64,000 nucleotides of DNA from Engraulis encrasicolus (Eukaryota > Chordata > Actinopteri > Clupeiformes > Engraulidae), in the NCBI RefSeq assembly GCF_034702125.1, contig NC_085861.1, positions 54,026,322 to 54,090,321 on the forward strand, in the 5' to 3' direction. Below, piece after piece: positions 24,161-35,541 of this stretch; position 1 is the stretch's first letter, and the number at the start of each line of letters is the position of its first letter. The notes below the pieces were generated by a model. It saw only the letters and a program-made list of their open reading frames with translations, did not search any database and was not told the origin of the DNA. A program made the position numbers and the translations under genes.

Positions 24161-25159
24161 TAAAGCTGGGCTGTGCGACTTTTGCGCCGATTTGGCACTC
24201 GCACGACTTTTTGAGAGTCGGGACGATTTCTTGCTCAATCGTGAGTCTCGCATCGTGCAGTGTACATGGGGTAACGACAAGCCATTTCGCCTCACGATCG
24301 TGCAATCTCAAGGTCGCAAGAAAATCAAAATGGTTTGAAATTCTGGTCGTGGCTCGTGCGTAAATCGCACAGTTAAAGCAGTGCTGCGACCCGATTTGAC
24401 ACTTCACATGCACAAATTAATAGGGCCGTGCGATTCGCTGTTGAACGCGACCTAATCTCCACCTCAGGTGCGCATGTTTCCTCCTCTGCCGACCGAAGAA
24501 ACATGCCTGTCGCGTCGTGTGGTGGAAGTGTAACCGGCAGCCTGTTGGCTGCTCGTGGCCACTGTAGTTGCCCTTCTGGTTGACACACCCCCCTAGGTAG
24601 CAGGTTTGTTGCTTTCCAGCAATTAGCAGTCATTCATAAAAGTGCTCTGACCGGCAGGTCAGGCACAAGCCCTGCATTGTCACTGCTGCCCGGCCGGTCC
24701 TCGCTGCTTTTATGGGAAGCGTCGCTTCTGCAGCCACTAAACGCTCATAGGTAGGTGGAAGCTACCAGAGGTTTAGTCCTGAGGAGCCGAGGGCATGCAC
24801 TCTGCCTGGGTTGTCACGGTGTGCTTCAGTCCTCGCTGCGGTTACTGGAGGTATGTTTTTAGAATTTTATCTGTGCACTAGTGTGTAGCCCTTATCTGTT
24901 TATCTATGGCCAAACTTCAGGTGAGTTGTTTTAAATACAGGCGCTACCTCTGCAGCATGCCTTACGCTTCCGGGTAGTCTCGGCCTGTCAACCTGAACTA
25001 CCGAAGGTATTTTGATGCTTGATTTTCATGTTGCCTGAAGCCCATACATGTAAGCATGTAGTAGAGGTGTATTGTAAACAAATATATATTTTAAACCAAG
25101 GTTTGGTCCGGAGGTTTCCGAGAGCACCGCCGTTCATGAGGGGCCATCCAAGTTTGTGC

Positions 25160-25465
25160 CTTGAGACAGTATGAAGGTAAATAGAGACCCCTACCATACT
25201 GGACATAAACTGTTTGAGCTGCTGCCATCAGGCAGGCGTTACAGGGCTCTGGGTACAAAAACAAACAGGCTAAAAGACAGTTTTTATCCAAAAGCAATCT
25301 ACACACTAAATCTTGCACAGCTGACTTTTAAAAATCTTAATTATTTTTATACAGTATATATATAGGATCTTTGTTGATTTTTAAGCACCGTGAGCATCTG
25401 CACTTTACCAATTTCGTTGTACCTGTACAATGACAATAAAGTTTCATTCATTCATTCAAATAGAT
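25160..25465 (+). mobile_element. L2-like LINE 3' end
   Basis: The frame H-K-L-F-E-L-L-P-S-G-R-R-Y-R-A is the conserved C-terminal block of fish L2-type LINE reverse-transcriptase proteins. It is followed by the typical tail ATTTCGTTGTACCTGTACAA, TGACAATAAAG and an ATTC repeat. It is 5'-truncated, as LINE copies usually are. Confidence 0.85.
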
Positions 25466-25795
25466 GTTTGTATATTATATGTGCTAAAAATGTAATCATT
25501 CTAAACTGAATATTTGTATGTTGATTCACTGTGTAGCCTTAGTGCAAAATGAGTGTTTGTCCTATGATTGTGTAAGCATTTAGAAACATGTAAACACTGT
25601 TGTGAATGTGCAGCTAATTGTGGCTGTTTCAGCAGGGCAACGCCACTGCTGCTTTGCCTAGCATGATTTTATGTCTGTTTATGAAACCAGTTATTGCCCT
25701 ATTTCTTTTTGTTTGTTGTTTTTGATGTTTGCTGCTGCTGTACAGTCGTCCCCCCTGTTGGCCTTGGGTGGGTATTGACTGCCACCCTTCACTTA

Positions 25796-26082
25796 CGGTA
25801 GGGACACAAAGGAGGCGAAGCGAAGAGAGGCGAAATTCAACAGTCATCAGGTCGTCGCAGCGAATCAAATGGAATGGAACAGTTATGTTGTTGATTTGAT
25901 TGGGCCGTGGCAGGCGAATTCGCTCCTCATTTGCATAACATTAAACTTTCTTTAATAATTTCGCTTCGCTTCGCTCCTGTTCGCTTGCTGTCGCTTGCCT
26001 TCGCCTCGCCATCGCTTGCCTTCGCCTCTCTCATAGGAATGAATGGCAAAGTTCGCAAATTCGCGTGTATGTGTCCCTACCG
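25796..26082. mobile_element. PIF/Harbinger-type MITE, TSD TTA
   Basis: 287 bp with inverted ends CGGTAGGGACACA and TGTGTCCCTACCG, flanked by TTA (25793-25795 and 26083-26085). The interior has repeated GCGAAGCGAA / TTCGCTTCGC motifs. It is nested in the LTR-like unit. Confidence 0.9.
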
Positions 26083-26699
26083 TTAGCCTGTTCGATATTT
26101 CTATATAGCCTGTGCAGTGTCACAGGGCGCATGTCATATCTTTGTAGTGGTAAATGAGCACCCTAGTGTTTGCTGTGATTTGAGTGTGTCAGCACCGCTC
26201 TCCTAGTTAAAGTAAACAACCGTGAGACTGCCAATGTTAGTGAATAGAATCATTAGTCTGGGTGGCAGGCATTTTCTTTTGTTTTCTGTATCAGTTTATG
26301 TTTCTTTGTTTATGTTTCTTTGTTTGTTATTATTTCAATAAATATTTACTGTTATTTTGACTGGAACCTCACGTCTCTGCCTTTCACTCACCTGTGTGCG
26401 GGAAACCCTCTTGTCAAACACATGGTCTAAGAACCATTGGTATACAAGTATATCTGGTGGTGAAAGGCCACCAGTGGCGTAGTCGTTAAAAACACACACT
26501 TTGCCAGGACCCTTTAAGACCCCCGGTTACAGAAGCATTTCGCTCGCATCCAACTGTCGGCTCGTGTAGTGTGAGGACGTGGGTCGTGAGCTGTGAACTT
26601 TTAAACGGTGAAATTCCATCGTGCAGTGTGAGCAGAAGCTTAAGACCCACGAGTGAAAATATCGCACAGTGTATGCCCGGCTTAAGTCAACCTACCACA

Positions 26700-27250
26700 C
26701 AACTGTAACCTCAACCTTTAGCGTTGTCTAGCTCTCTTATATCAGTGGTGGATATAATTTGCTAATTGGACCGCTAGTTAGCTGATTAGCATTAGCTACA
26801 TAGACTTTGCAATTGCCAATGGCTCCCACTGAAGAACTGACAGCTTTCTTACCTGGAAAAATAGTTGGTTTTCCCAACTCCAACCAACGGGACAGGAAAG
26901 GATTCCACATTTTGCAGTTTGTGGTCCATGATTACAAATCCCCATCACCAAGTATTCCATAATTCCACTATGAATGGTTTATTGGTGAAATGTGCACTCT
27001 TGGTTTCTTTGCTTGCTGTCACCGTCTCCCTCCCTGCACGTGCCTGAAGCTGCAATGTAAACAAACCTCGTTCTCATGTCTCCCTGCACAAGTTTACTGG
27101 AGCACGGTATTGTAATGTAATCACTTCATTTAATCCTAAACTTGACCAGCTCATATGAGTTGGAGGTTGTATGTAAATAACCTACTATCACGATTTCAAA
27201 AGATTTTTAATCCCACGAGACATCTCGTCGATTTTAATCTCGCTAGATCT
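26700..27250. other. No gene recognised
   Basis: Anonymous sequence between the split Harbinger MITE and the SINE. Confidence 0.45.
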
Positions 27251-27252
27251 CG

Positions 27253-27624
27253 TCACACCCCTAGTAAAGTGAAAGCCCATTGGGAAACTCCAACTCCCAT
27301 TGTCATTGTGACACAGCACTCCACAGCACACAAGTGAACACTGCACACAACGAAATTGCATTTATGCCTCACCCGTGCAAGGGGGCAGCCCTCAGTGGCG
27401 CCCCATGGGGAGCAGTGCGGTGGGACGGTACCATGCTCAGGGTACCTCAGTCATGGAGGAGGATGGGGGAGAGCACTGGTTGATTACTCCCCCCACCAAC
27501 CTGGCGGGTCGGGAGTCGAACCGGCAACCTCTGGGATGCAAGTCTGACGCCCTAACCGCTCACCCATGACTGCCCTGGCAACCTCTGGGATGCAAGTCTG
27601 ACGCCCTAACCGCTCACCCATGAC
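27253..27624 (-). mobile_element. tRNA-derived SINE with 48-bp head duplication
   Basis: On the minus strand an A box (TGGGTGAGCGGTTAGG) and a B box (GGTTCGACTCC) mark a tRNA-type promoter. The body has the GGGGAGCAGTG and TTGTGTGCAGTGTTCAC stretches common in fish SINEs. A 48-bp part of the head (27523-27570) is exactly repeated at 27577-27624 after a 6-bp gap, so the unit carries an extra promoter half. Confidence 0.85.
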
Positions 27625-27746
27625 ACCCATGAATGACTAGTGTAACATCATACTATAAGTGCAGTTTTCACCCTCTGTTCACATAGATCATGCCTGTCAA
27701 TGTTGAAGATGTGTTCATTATTGTGTTTTTATTTCCATACTTACAG

Positions 27747-28432
27747 ATTAATGAGGTGTCTGTCTCATGGAGAAGAAGGGGCTAATAAGGAGCTTGCAAG
27801 TCATGGAGGCCAATGTTGTGATGGTGGACACTGTTGTCAGTGAAGTCCAAAACATTCAGAAGGACCACAAGATTGTCCACTTCTTTGATATCTATCATGT
27901 AAAAGGTATGACAATGATTTATGATTACTGTTCCTGGGCTGCGTTTATCCCAAATGGAAGCTGGGTAAACCTCCCTCGAAAAAAGAAAAAAAATAGGACG
28001 TTAAACAAAAAGATTGAGAGGAGTAAATTGAGGAGGTGAGGAGGGGATGACTCATTGTCGGCTATTGTCTCATTTAATTCCACGCAATATTTATTAACTT
28101 CTGTATTTTGTTTTATGTCTTTCAGCGGCAACACTGGATGATGTTTTGCACCGCTACAACATCGTGCTGGACACGTTTTACAAAACGAGGAATGCTCCAG
28201 CTACTTGCCGAGTGCACCAGACTGACAGGAACACAATTGCTCTTACTAACATAATTGCCTAACTCCGATTGGTGTCTCCTGAGCTCATCCCAGACTTTAC
28301 CACCGGAACATTAAATGACTACTCACTGATTCTTGAGAAAGTGGCTAAAACAGGTTGTAATGTTGACAGAAAAAAACAAAGTGAATTACAAAATTATATG
28401 GTATATATGGTAGACACAATTAAAAGTAATTA
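27747..28432 (+). pseudogene. CCDC106-like gene tail in repeat H
   Basis: Exon 1 (acceptor at 27746; donor AAAAG|GTATGA near 27906) and exon 2 (acceptor TTTCAG at 28125) splice in phase. The product contains D-D-V-L-H-R-Y-N-I, T-D-R-N-T-I-A-L-T-N-I-I-A and, after a stop, L-R-L-V-S-P-E-L. The D-R-N-T-I-x-x-x-x-x-I-A-E-L block followed by Ser-Pro-Glu resembles the C-terminus of CCDC106-like proteins, multicopy in fish. TAA at 28260-28262 sits where Glu is expected in I-A-E-L, so a nonsense change has truncated it. The frame then runs on to 28432. The tail sequence recurs in repeat H copy 1 at 2.3 kb, so the gene is carried by H. Confidence 0.55.
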
Positions 28433-29065
28433 AAATTGTATTGATTCGGTTGCATATGTATCTGGAGTTTTTAAGTGATTATGTGTATTTTTTTGTTCAC
28501 ACATATGCCTTTAAATGTTGAAAATTCACTTTTGTTCTATTTTAATACTGTTTCATGTGTTCTAATTTTAAAATATGTACCGTCATACGATGCTTACTTA
28601 ACGCCTAAATAGAACAAACATTTTTTTGTAATTTCACAAATATTCCTGTAGGCTTAAATTCGCTATTACTTTGATAATTCAACAGCTCCTAAGGGAAATG
28701 TTGTAATCACATTCATTTAAAATGTCCAAAACTCCTTCTTACGGTGGTGACTTAAGAACTGACGGTGGTGACAGTAATCTGAGAGTGGTGAAAGTGGCCT
28801 AATTTGTACCTGCATTTAGCAAAATAAATAGCCCTGTCAAGTCAATGGCATCTTGCATAAACACTTTATGTTTGTGTGTGCACAGTATGTTTGTACATGT
28901 GTTTTTTCTTCATTAGTTAGATTCTCTAGGAAATAGGCCACTGGTTCTTGAAAATGTGGCAAAAACAGGTTTTAAGTTGTTCAAATCCAAAATATAGAGG
29001 TGTATTATCATAGATGTAGGTCTTGGCTGTGCAGTGAATGTATTGCCCAAGCTCCCCATGTTTAA
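28433..29065 (+). repeat. Repeat H, copy 2, left part
   Basis: Non-coding continuation of H with GACGGTGGTGAC-type motifs at 28741-28790. A segment at 28935-29065 matches 2305-2440. It is interrupted at TTAA by the element beginning 29066. Confidence 0.75.
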
Positions 29066-29261
29066 AGTGTATATCTCAGGTTAATTTTTATTCAAAATAA
29101 TGGACTTCCTTTGATAGTTCTACCACTTCAACAATTATCCATCATTTTTTTCATGCAACAGGGCATCAGAAAATGAAATATAATGAGGAAAAGTGTGTAT
29201 TTTCAGTAACATGTTCAAAGAATTCTAATCTATTGTGTGACGTCAGGCGAGGCCATTCAGT

Positions 29262-31040
29262 AGCCCGCAGTAGCGGTAGCCCTGTATTCTGTACGGTGTG
29301 TGATTGAATTATGCCGTACGGGTATGAAATAAATATCATTGCCAATGTTATATCATGACCGCTACAGGGTGCCATGTGACCGTGAGGCAGTAAAATAGCC
29401 TACCAGTGTTCGAACTATACCCCCCCAAAAAATGGGGGGGGGGAGGGGGCGGTGAGTGGTTACGATTGCGCTTGCCTCAAAGTGCGAGTCTCGAAGGGCT
29501 AGGCCTACCATGTGATTTCAAATTTCAAGTAGGCCTACACTACAAATTACCAGACATTGTTAGTATCAACCTTTAGGTCTATCATGCCATTTCAGCATCA
29601 TGTCCAAGTGGGAAAGAATGTAAACAGCGACAAATGATAAATAAATAAAACCGTTTGGGTGAATCATTCGCTCCAAGCTTTTTAACGGCAAGGTGCAAAG
29701 CAGTCGGCTGCATTGTAAGAGTGCCAGAGATTACCAAATTCAAACGACTGCAAAGCAATCTGTCTGGGCACAGCGGAAAGCACCTGTGCGGTCCACACGG
29801 CCGTCAGCAGAAAACGAATGAACCTCCCTTGCAATACGTCCGAGAACATCAGTACACCGTAGGCTATGTCAAATGGCGCATTTGTCTACTTGTTTCGAGC
29901 ACCACGTTTCATTGTCATTGCCGCGAGTTTCTGACAAACCACATAGTTGAGCTGCACAACGTGACACTATCATACACAACATGATGAAGCGCCCCCCTCA
30001 CGTTTGACATCCTCGGGCCGAAGTGTCATAAGGGGGTAAAGACCGTGAACATAGTGACACACACTTCACAGTGGTGTTGGTGAAAACGAAACGAAGTTGC
30101 CTCCCACAGCCCAAACGCAAAATAATGCCGAAAATTGAATGCCCCCTCAGTTGTCCTGGCTAGGGCAACTGGCGCGTTATCACTGCTTCTTATTCAATGT
30201 ACCAGCACTTGCATTGTACTCGCGCTGCACTTGTCTCACAATGCAATCAGCTGCGTGCTCCGGGCGAAATAGTCAACTCTCCCACCTTGTGGACACAGAA
30301 GGGAACAATTTGAAGAACGCGTTTCAGACGGACGGACAGACATAGCCTACCCTCAGATGCTGGGACGCATCTAAACACGTGGATCCAACGCGCGTAGTAG
30401 GGAAATAGAGACTGAAAAGATACAACCAAAAGGCTCTACTCGAAGGCTCCAGCCAACGCTGTTGAAAGATTGTTTGCCTCTCTCCCTGGCCATCTGAATG
30501 AGATGCTTTTATCAAACGTCATACCAAATCTACATAGGCCTAGGCTAGTTTTGGTATTTATGTTTATAGGCCTATTTGATCTGGCGACTATTGTTGTTTT
30601 ACTGCCTTGCTTGAACCGCTCTGTTTGGATTACTTGAAGACTTTCCATGGATTATCCTGCATCGTCTCAGTGCCGTGAGTAACCTGGAACATAGGCTATA
30701 TCATCAGAGGTATAGTCACTTTTGGCCGCGAGAGACTTGGAAGGCTTGGATTTGCGCCACACAACGTGGATTATTGAAACTGAAGACTTGATTTCTTCTA
30801 TATGGATACTTTCGTTTGGTAGGCCTATAATAACGGACAGTGCAGTTTTTTTTTGTGACACACGGACTTTTTTTTTTTTTTCAAGGAATATAGGTTAACC
30901 GAAATAGTCCCGCCGCCGCGTGGGTTACCTATGCTATTGATTTGTGACACGCATGTGGGTGACCTTTATTGAAGTTGCATGTAATTCTATTGAATTGATA
31001 ATAGTCCATGTGATTTTTACAACAGCGACATGACTCGGGT
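29262..31040. other. Interior of TTAA element, no gene recognised
   Basis: Contains a G-rich run near 29430 and several short frames. None has family motifs or convincing splice sites. Confidence 0.45.
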
Positions 31041-31048
31041 AGTATACT

Positions 31049-33047
31049 CAGGGGCGCCGCCAGGAATTTTGGGCCCTATGAAAGATTCTAATTTTGGGCC
31101 TACCCCCCCCCTTCTTTTTTTTCTTTTTAAATTATTACTATTGTTATTCGGGGGAGCGGAGGGGGGCATGAAGGGCATGAATCCAACACATAGATTTATA
31201 TAGGCCTAATTTGAATTGTTAAGAATCTTCAGAGGGGGCAAATAATCATTCTGAAAGACATAAAGCATTATGGTCGGAAAAGCTGAGGCTTTTGTTTTTC
31301 CATATTCAAATAAGACAGATTTCCCAATATAATTTCCATGAATTCTTAATTAAAATAGCGTAGATAGCTACTCAACATAGAGACAATTTTCCTTTCTTTG
31401 CGCCTACCCCGTGTGGTTAGCCGCCTGGGTAGCCTAGGACGCAATTCCATAGGGTTACACTCACAGAGCTTATTGGTAGTCCGCGTCAGTCTGGTATTAG
31501 ACATAGGCTGTGCCGCATAGGCTGTGCGCAGATTATCCAAAATGATTTGGTGACTGACGTCAATAGCCTATCTAACCTGCAGCTGTCTCGTCAAATCGCT
31601 GTTCATTTTCTGCATCCAAGTTTTCCGTCGGACTGAAACTGAACGTGACTAACAGGTTGTGGTGCGCTGTCCATCAGCACCACGCTGACATTAGTCTAAT
31701 TTAGACGTCCGATAAGCATTTAGCCTATTTCGTGCCAAGGGTAAAACTCTTTGTAACTTCATGAGAAGAAGAAAATCTCTTGCCCTAGCCATTAGGTTAG
31801 CCTACTCCGTGTTGTTACATTGTTGTGAGGAATGATTGTAAAAAAAAAAAAAAAGCCACCGCTTGTCAAAGGCACCGCTCTCCTGCGCAAACATGATAAT
31901 TAAATGGCTGATGAGAGCATCCAAAACTTAGGCTACAAGTTGTTGTCAAATCAGCCTTCATTCCCCTCACTTAAGTTTCAACTGATGCTGTTGGGTGACC
32001 AGAGAGAACCAAAACTTTACTGATGAGAGGGTCAAAACCGAACACAAACAAAAGCAGGTCAACGAGTGCTGTGTTCCCCCCTTGCGCTGTTGGTCCACAC
32101 CGCGCTGACAGTGGCAGTTGATAGACGTGCAACATTCATCACGAAACGCGGATATAATCTACAAATTTGATATGGACAAAACAACAACCCCTCCATCATG
32201 AGTGTTGTGCCATTGCTATGCAGGATAATGGCCGAACCATTTAGTAGTTAAAAAACATTATTTTGGCACTTAATACCCACGAAGCAAGCGATTCTGTCAG
32301 CCCTGCAATCGCTTCAGCAGTAGGCTATGGTAGTCGGGAAAGTAGGCTATTATGTTTGGAGGCTATAGTTTATCACTTTTGCCGTTTGCTCGCGGTGACA
32401 ATAAAGGTGGATTGTTTAAATAGGAGCCATGCTAACGTGCTCTCTTTGAAGTTTATCCAAGGTTTCCGTTTGTTAGTTAGGCCTATCATTTGATTGCGTT
32501 TGCAAACGCAATGTCATTGAGTGAGCATACCTTTCTTGGAGAAAAATTGAGTGACCAGTTGCCTGCTTCTGACCCTCTCTTCTTTCTGCCGTCTTTTCTT
32601 GCCAACCTGACTACATTACTCTGTCACCACCAGCTCACCATCATGTGGTTAAGACATAGATTGTAGCCTACTGTAGCCTATATTACTAACATTCTAACAT
32701 TCTATGGGTTAAGACCTCAAGTCGCTCTGTACTCCTGCTGCCAGCATTTCGGACGCTGTGCGATTCAACGCCTCGCGCGCCGCCAGATTGGACCGCACCA
32801 TTTCGCAAGAGCTAAGGGGGGGAGGGTCCTAAAGAACTGACGAAAACGTTATGGAAATCGATAGTTGTGAGTTTAATGGGCCTACGTTCATTTCCAATTA
32901 CCATTTCATTGTAAATAGACATTTTTTTAAAAGGCAAGAATATTAGTTCTAATATTTTATTAGGCTATTGCCATCCGCGGACGGGCCGTTGTGTTGGTCT
33001 GGGCCGTTATAATCAGTACCACTTTTCCCCCCCTGTCGGCGCCCCTG
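31049..33047. mobile_element. hAT element, TSD AGTATACT
   Basis: 1,999 bp with ends CAGGGGCGCCGCCAGG and the inverse of CCTGTCGGCGCCCCTG. Exact 8-bp flanks AGTATACT lie at 31041-31048 and 33048-33055. No hAT transposase or BED finger could be read in any frame, so it is non-autonomous or decayed. It is nested in the TTAA element. Confidence 0.92.
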
Positions 33048-33725
33048 AGTATACTTTAGCCTACTGTTTTGCACCTAGGAAAAGTTTGACGCGATTTCAG
33101 CACCATGGACAGTCACTCCCCAGTCGGGCGAAAAGCACCACATTTTAGGCTACGCAGATCATTTCAAGAGACCCGTTTGTGCTGTTTAGGTAGCCTATTG
33201 CATTTAGCTGACACGATATTGGCAGTTAATTAAAAATGATTAAAAGCAAGCCCAAAAATATGAAGGGATTAGTAAAAAAAAAAAAAAAGAAGCCCATGTC
33301 GCATAGCCTAGTCTAGCCTATAGGTCCAAGCAGATTTTGCAACCCTGCATGAATAGCATTTCTACTAAAACTAGTTGGCCAAAAGTTACTAAATCATTTA
33401 GAAGTTGTTACAGTGCCCTGCATGAGAAAAGCCGCACGATTACCGTTGCGATTTCTATTATAGGCCTGCAGGCCACGGCCGTTATATCATTAGTGATCGT
33501 CACCTCGCCTATGTAAAATTCCAGGCAAATAAAATTAGAACGTTCACCCATGGCCTCGCCTGACGTAGTCGCCAGGTTACGGTTAAACCCACATTTGCCA
33601 CAACAAACAACAAAAATCGTTGTTTAACATCGTTTTTGGAGGGACTTATATATGTGGATCATTTATTGAATACAGTGTGTACACATTGATCCAAAGTAGT
33701 GGTTAACCTGCGATATACACTTTAA

Positions 33726-34074
33726 CATTTTTCATAAAATGGGCTCTTTCTTGTTTTGTCAACAGCGGCAGACAGAATTAGAAGTAAAAACATGTTTACT
33801 GTATTAAAGTGAATTACTTTAACAATTCAACATAACTGTAGATACTTATTATATGCATATTCCTAAAACATGTCAAAAACATGTAAAACACGTGTTTTTT
33901 GGTGAACTCCATCAGATGTCACCACCGTCAGGTTTTCTGACAAAAAAAACCTCCAAATGCACCTCAGTGGTGGCTAGAGTATCATTTTGGATCACAATTA
34001 TTACTAACATGCCTAGTAATGTTTCATTAACCAGCACAATTTAGTAAAATATGGAAAAAGATGATGAGCGGAAC
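33726..34074 (+). repeat. Repeat H, copy 2, middle part
   Basis: Resumes directly from 29061 and matches 2451-2499 and 5160-5440 of copy 1 (TTCATAAAAT, CTTGTTTTGTCAACA, then an inverted GTCACCACCGTCAG). It ends with AGCGGAAC, the target duplication of the next hAT. Confidence 0.75.
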
Positions 34075-34399
34075 CAGTGTTCACGCTAGAATTCTTACTG
34101 GCCGGACAAGTGGCCGGCTGCTTTGCAGAATACCGGACATTTAGAATACAGTCCCAAGAAAAAGTTTGTACACCCTTTGAAATTTCTGACCTTTCTGTCA
34201 AAATTGGTCATAAAACATGGTCCGATCTTCCCGGAAATCACAAGAAGGAACAACCAGAGTCTGCTTTAACTGATTCAACCCAAACATTTACAAGTTTTCA
34301 TATTTTCATTGGCCATAAGATGTAAACATTCACAGGACAGCAAGGCATAAGTAAGTACACCCTTGCATTCAATAGGTTTTAACCCTAAGTTAGTCGCAA

Positions 34400-34838
34400 T
34401 AACCTCAACCAGATGTTTCCTGTAGTTGCAGATCAGATTAACAAAACAATCTGGATGTATCTGGTCTCCCTCTTCTTTACAAAACTGCCTCTCGTCAGCA
34501 AGGTTTGTGGGATGTCTGGAGTGCATAGCTTTCTTGACTTCATGCCATATAATCTCAATTGTTTTTTGTCAGGGCTTTGACTGGGCTATTCCAGAATGTG
34601 TATTTCATTATTATGAAGCCATTCTAAAGTCGATTTGCTTCTAAAGTATGGGTTGTTGTCACATTTCAGCACCCATCCTCTTGTGTGCTTCAACTGTGTG
34701 ACAGACTACCTCACTTTTTTCTGTAAAATATCTCGATAAACTTCTGAATTCATTGTTCCACTGAAAATAGCTAACTGAAAAGGGCCTGAGGCAGCAAGGT
34801 AGCCGCATATAATGATGTTCTCGCCACCATACTCAAAG
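34400..34838 (-). pseudogene. Tc1 transposase 3' half, left arm
   Basis: Minus-strand frames give H-P-T-N-L-A-D-E-R-Q-F-C-K-E-E and L-I-C-N-Y-R-K-H-L, the usual C-terminal end of Tc1 transposases (N-L-x-E-L, K-E-E, I-x-x-Y). Stops and frameshifts break it. It mirrors the right arm. Confidence 0.8.
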
Positions 34839-35094
34839 GTGGAGATGATGTTTTGGTGAAGGTGTGGTTCTCCAGTTCTCCTCCAAACATGACATTGTGT
34901 GTTCCCTTGAACAATTCAACTTTGATTTCAACGTTGGTCTACAGAATATTTTGCAGTAATTCTATGAAGCATATAAATGCTTTTTCGCAAACCTCAAAGG
35001 TGCAGCAATATTTTTTTGGACAGAAACCCCATTCATTTTAGATTGGCAGAATGAATCCCATTTTTAGCGATTCTGGGTTACATCTCCTCTTCTG

Positions 35095-35541
35095 AGTATG
35101 GTGGCGGGAGCATCATATTTATAAGCGGCTACCTTGCTGCCTCAGGCCCTTGACAGTTTGCTATTATCAGTGGAACAATGAACTCAAGTTTATTGTGATA
35201 TTTTACAGAAAAAACGTGAGGTAGTCTGTCACACAGTTGAAGCACACAAGAGTATGGGTCCTGAAATGTGACAACAACCCACTTTAGAAGCAAATCGACT
35301 TTAGAATGGCTTCATAATAATGAAATACACATTCTGGAATAGCCCAGTTAAAGCCCTGAAAAAAAAAACAATTGAGATCATATGGCATGAAGTCAAGAAA
35401 GCTATGCACTCCAGACATCCCACAAACCTTGCTGACGAGAGGCAGTTCTCTAAAGAAGAGGGAGACAAGATACAAACAGATTGTTTTTTAAATCTGATCT
35501 GCAACTACAGGACAAGTCTGGTTGATGATATTGCCACTAAC
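35095..35541 (+). pseudogene. Tc1 transposase 3' half, right arm
   Basis: Begins Y-G-G-G-S-I-I-F (the G-G-G-S-I-M block after the first catalytic Asp region), then A-A-S-G-P. Later I-E-I-I-W-H-E-V-K-K-A-M-H and L-I-C-N-Y-R lead to a stop at 35542. The central S-P-D-L-N block is degraded. This is the same segment as the left arm, inverted. Confidence 0.82.

Larger units (their letters stand above)
24529..26531. mobile_element. LTR-like unit (solo LTR), TSD GAAG
   Basis: 2,003 bp starting TGTAACCGG and ending CCGGTTACA, with GAAG at both flanks (24525-24528 and 26532-26535). The copy at 39285 shows the empty site. TG...CA ends with a 4-bp duplication fit a solo retrotransposon LTR. AATAAA near 26337 could be its polyadenylation signal. 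No second LTR or pol gene is present. It contains a LINE fragment and a MITE. Confidence 0.7.
24164..26682. mobile_element. Harbinger-type MITE split by LTR unit
   Basis: The ends AGCTGGGC and GCCCGGCT with TGTGCGA/TCGCACA are flanked by TAA (24161-24163 and 26683-26685). An uninterrupted copy of the same element lies at 38901-39440. Alignment to that copy shows that 24529-26531 is a later insertion, flanked by GAAG on both sides. Confidence 0.85.
29066..33721. mobile_element. TTAA-target element, 4.66 kb (Kolobok-like)
   Basis: Flanked by TTAA (29062-29065 and 33722-33725). The ends AGTGTATATCTCAGGTTAA and the inverse of TTAACCTGCGATATACACT match. A subterminal CAGGCGAGGCCAT (29246 on) recurs inverted near 33548, giving diverged inverted ends of roughly 190 bp. 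Removing it restores continuity with the H copy at 2.4 kb. The interior holds a 2.0-kb hAT (31049-33047). Ends and target match the foldback elements at 19.4 and 22.0 kb. I found no transposase. Confidence 0.82.
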
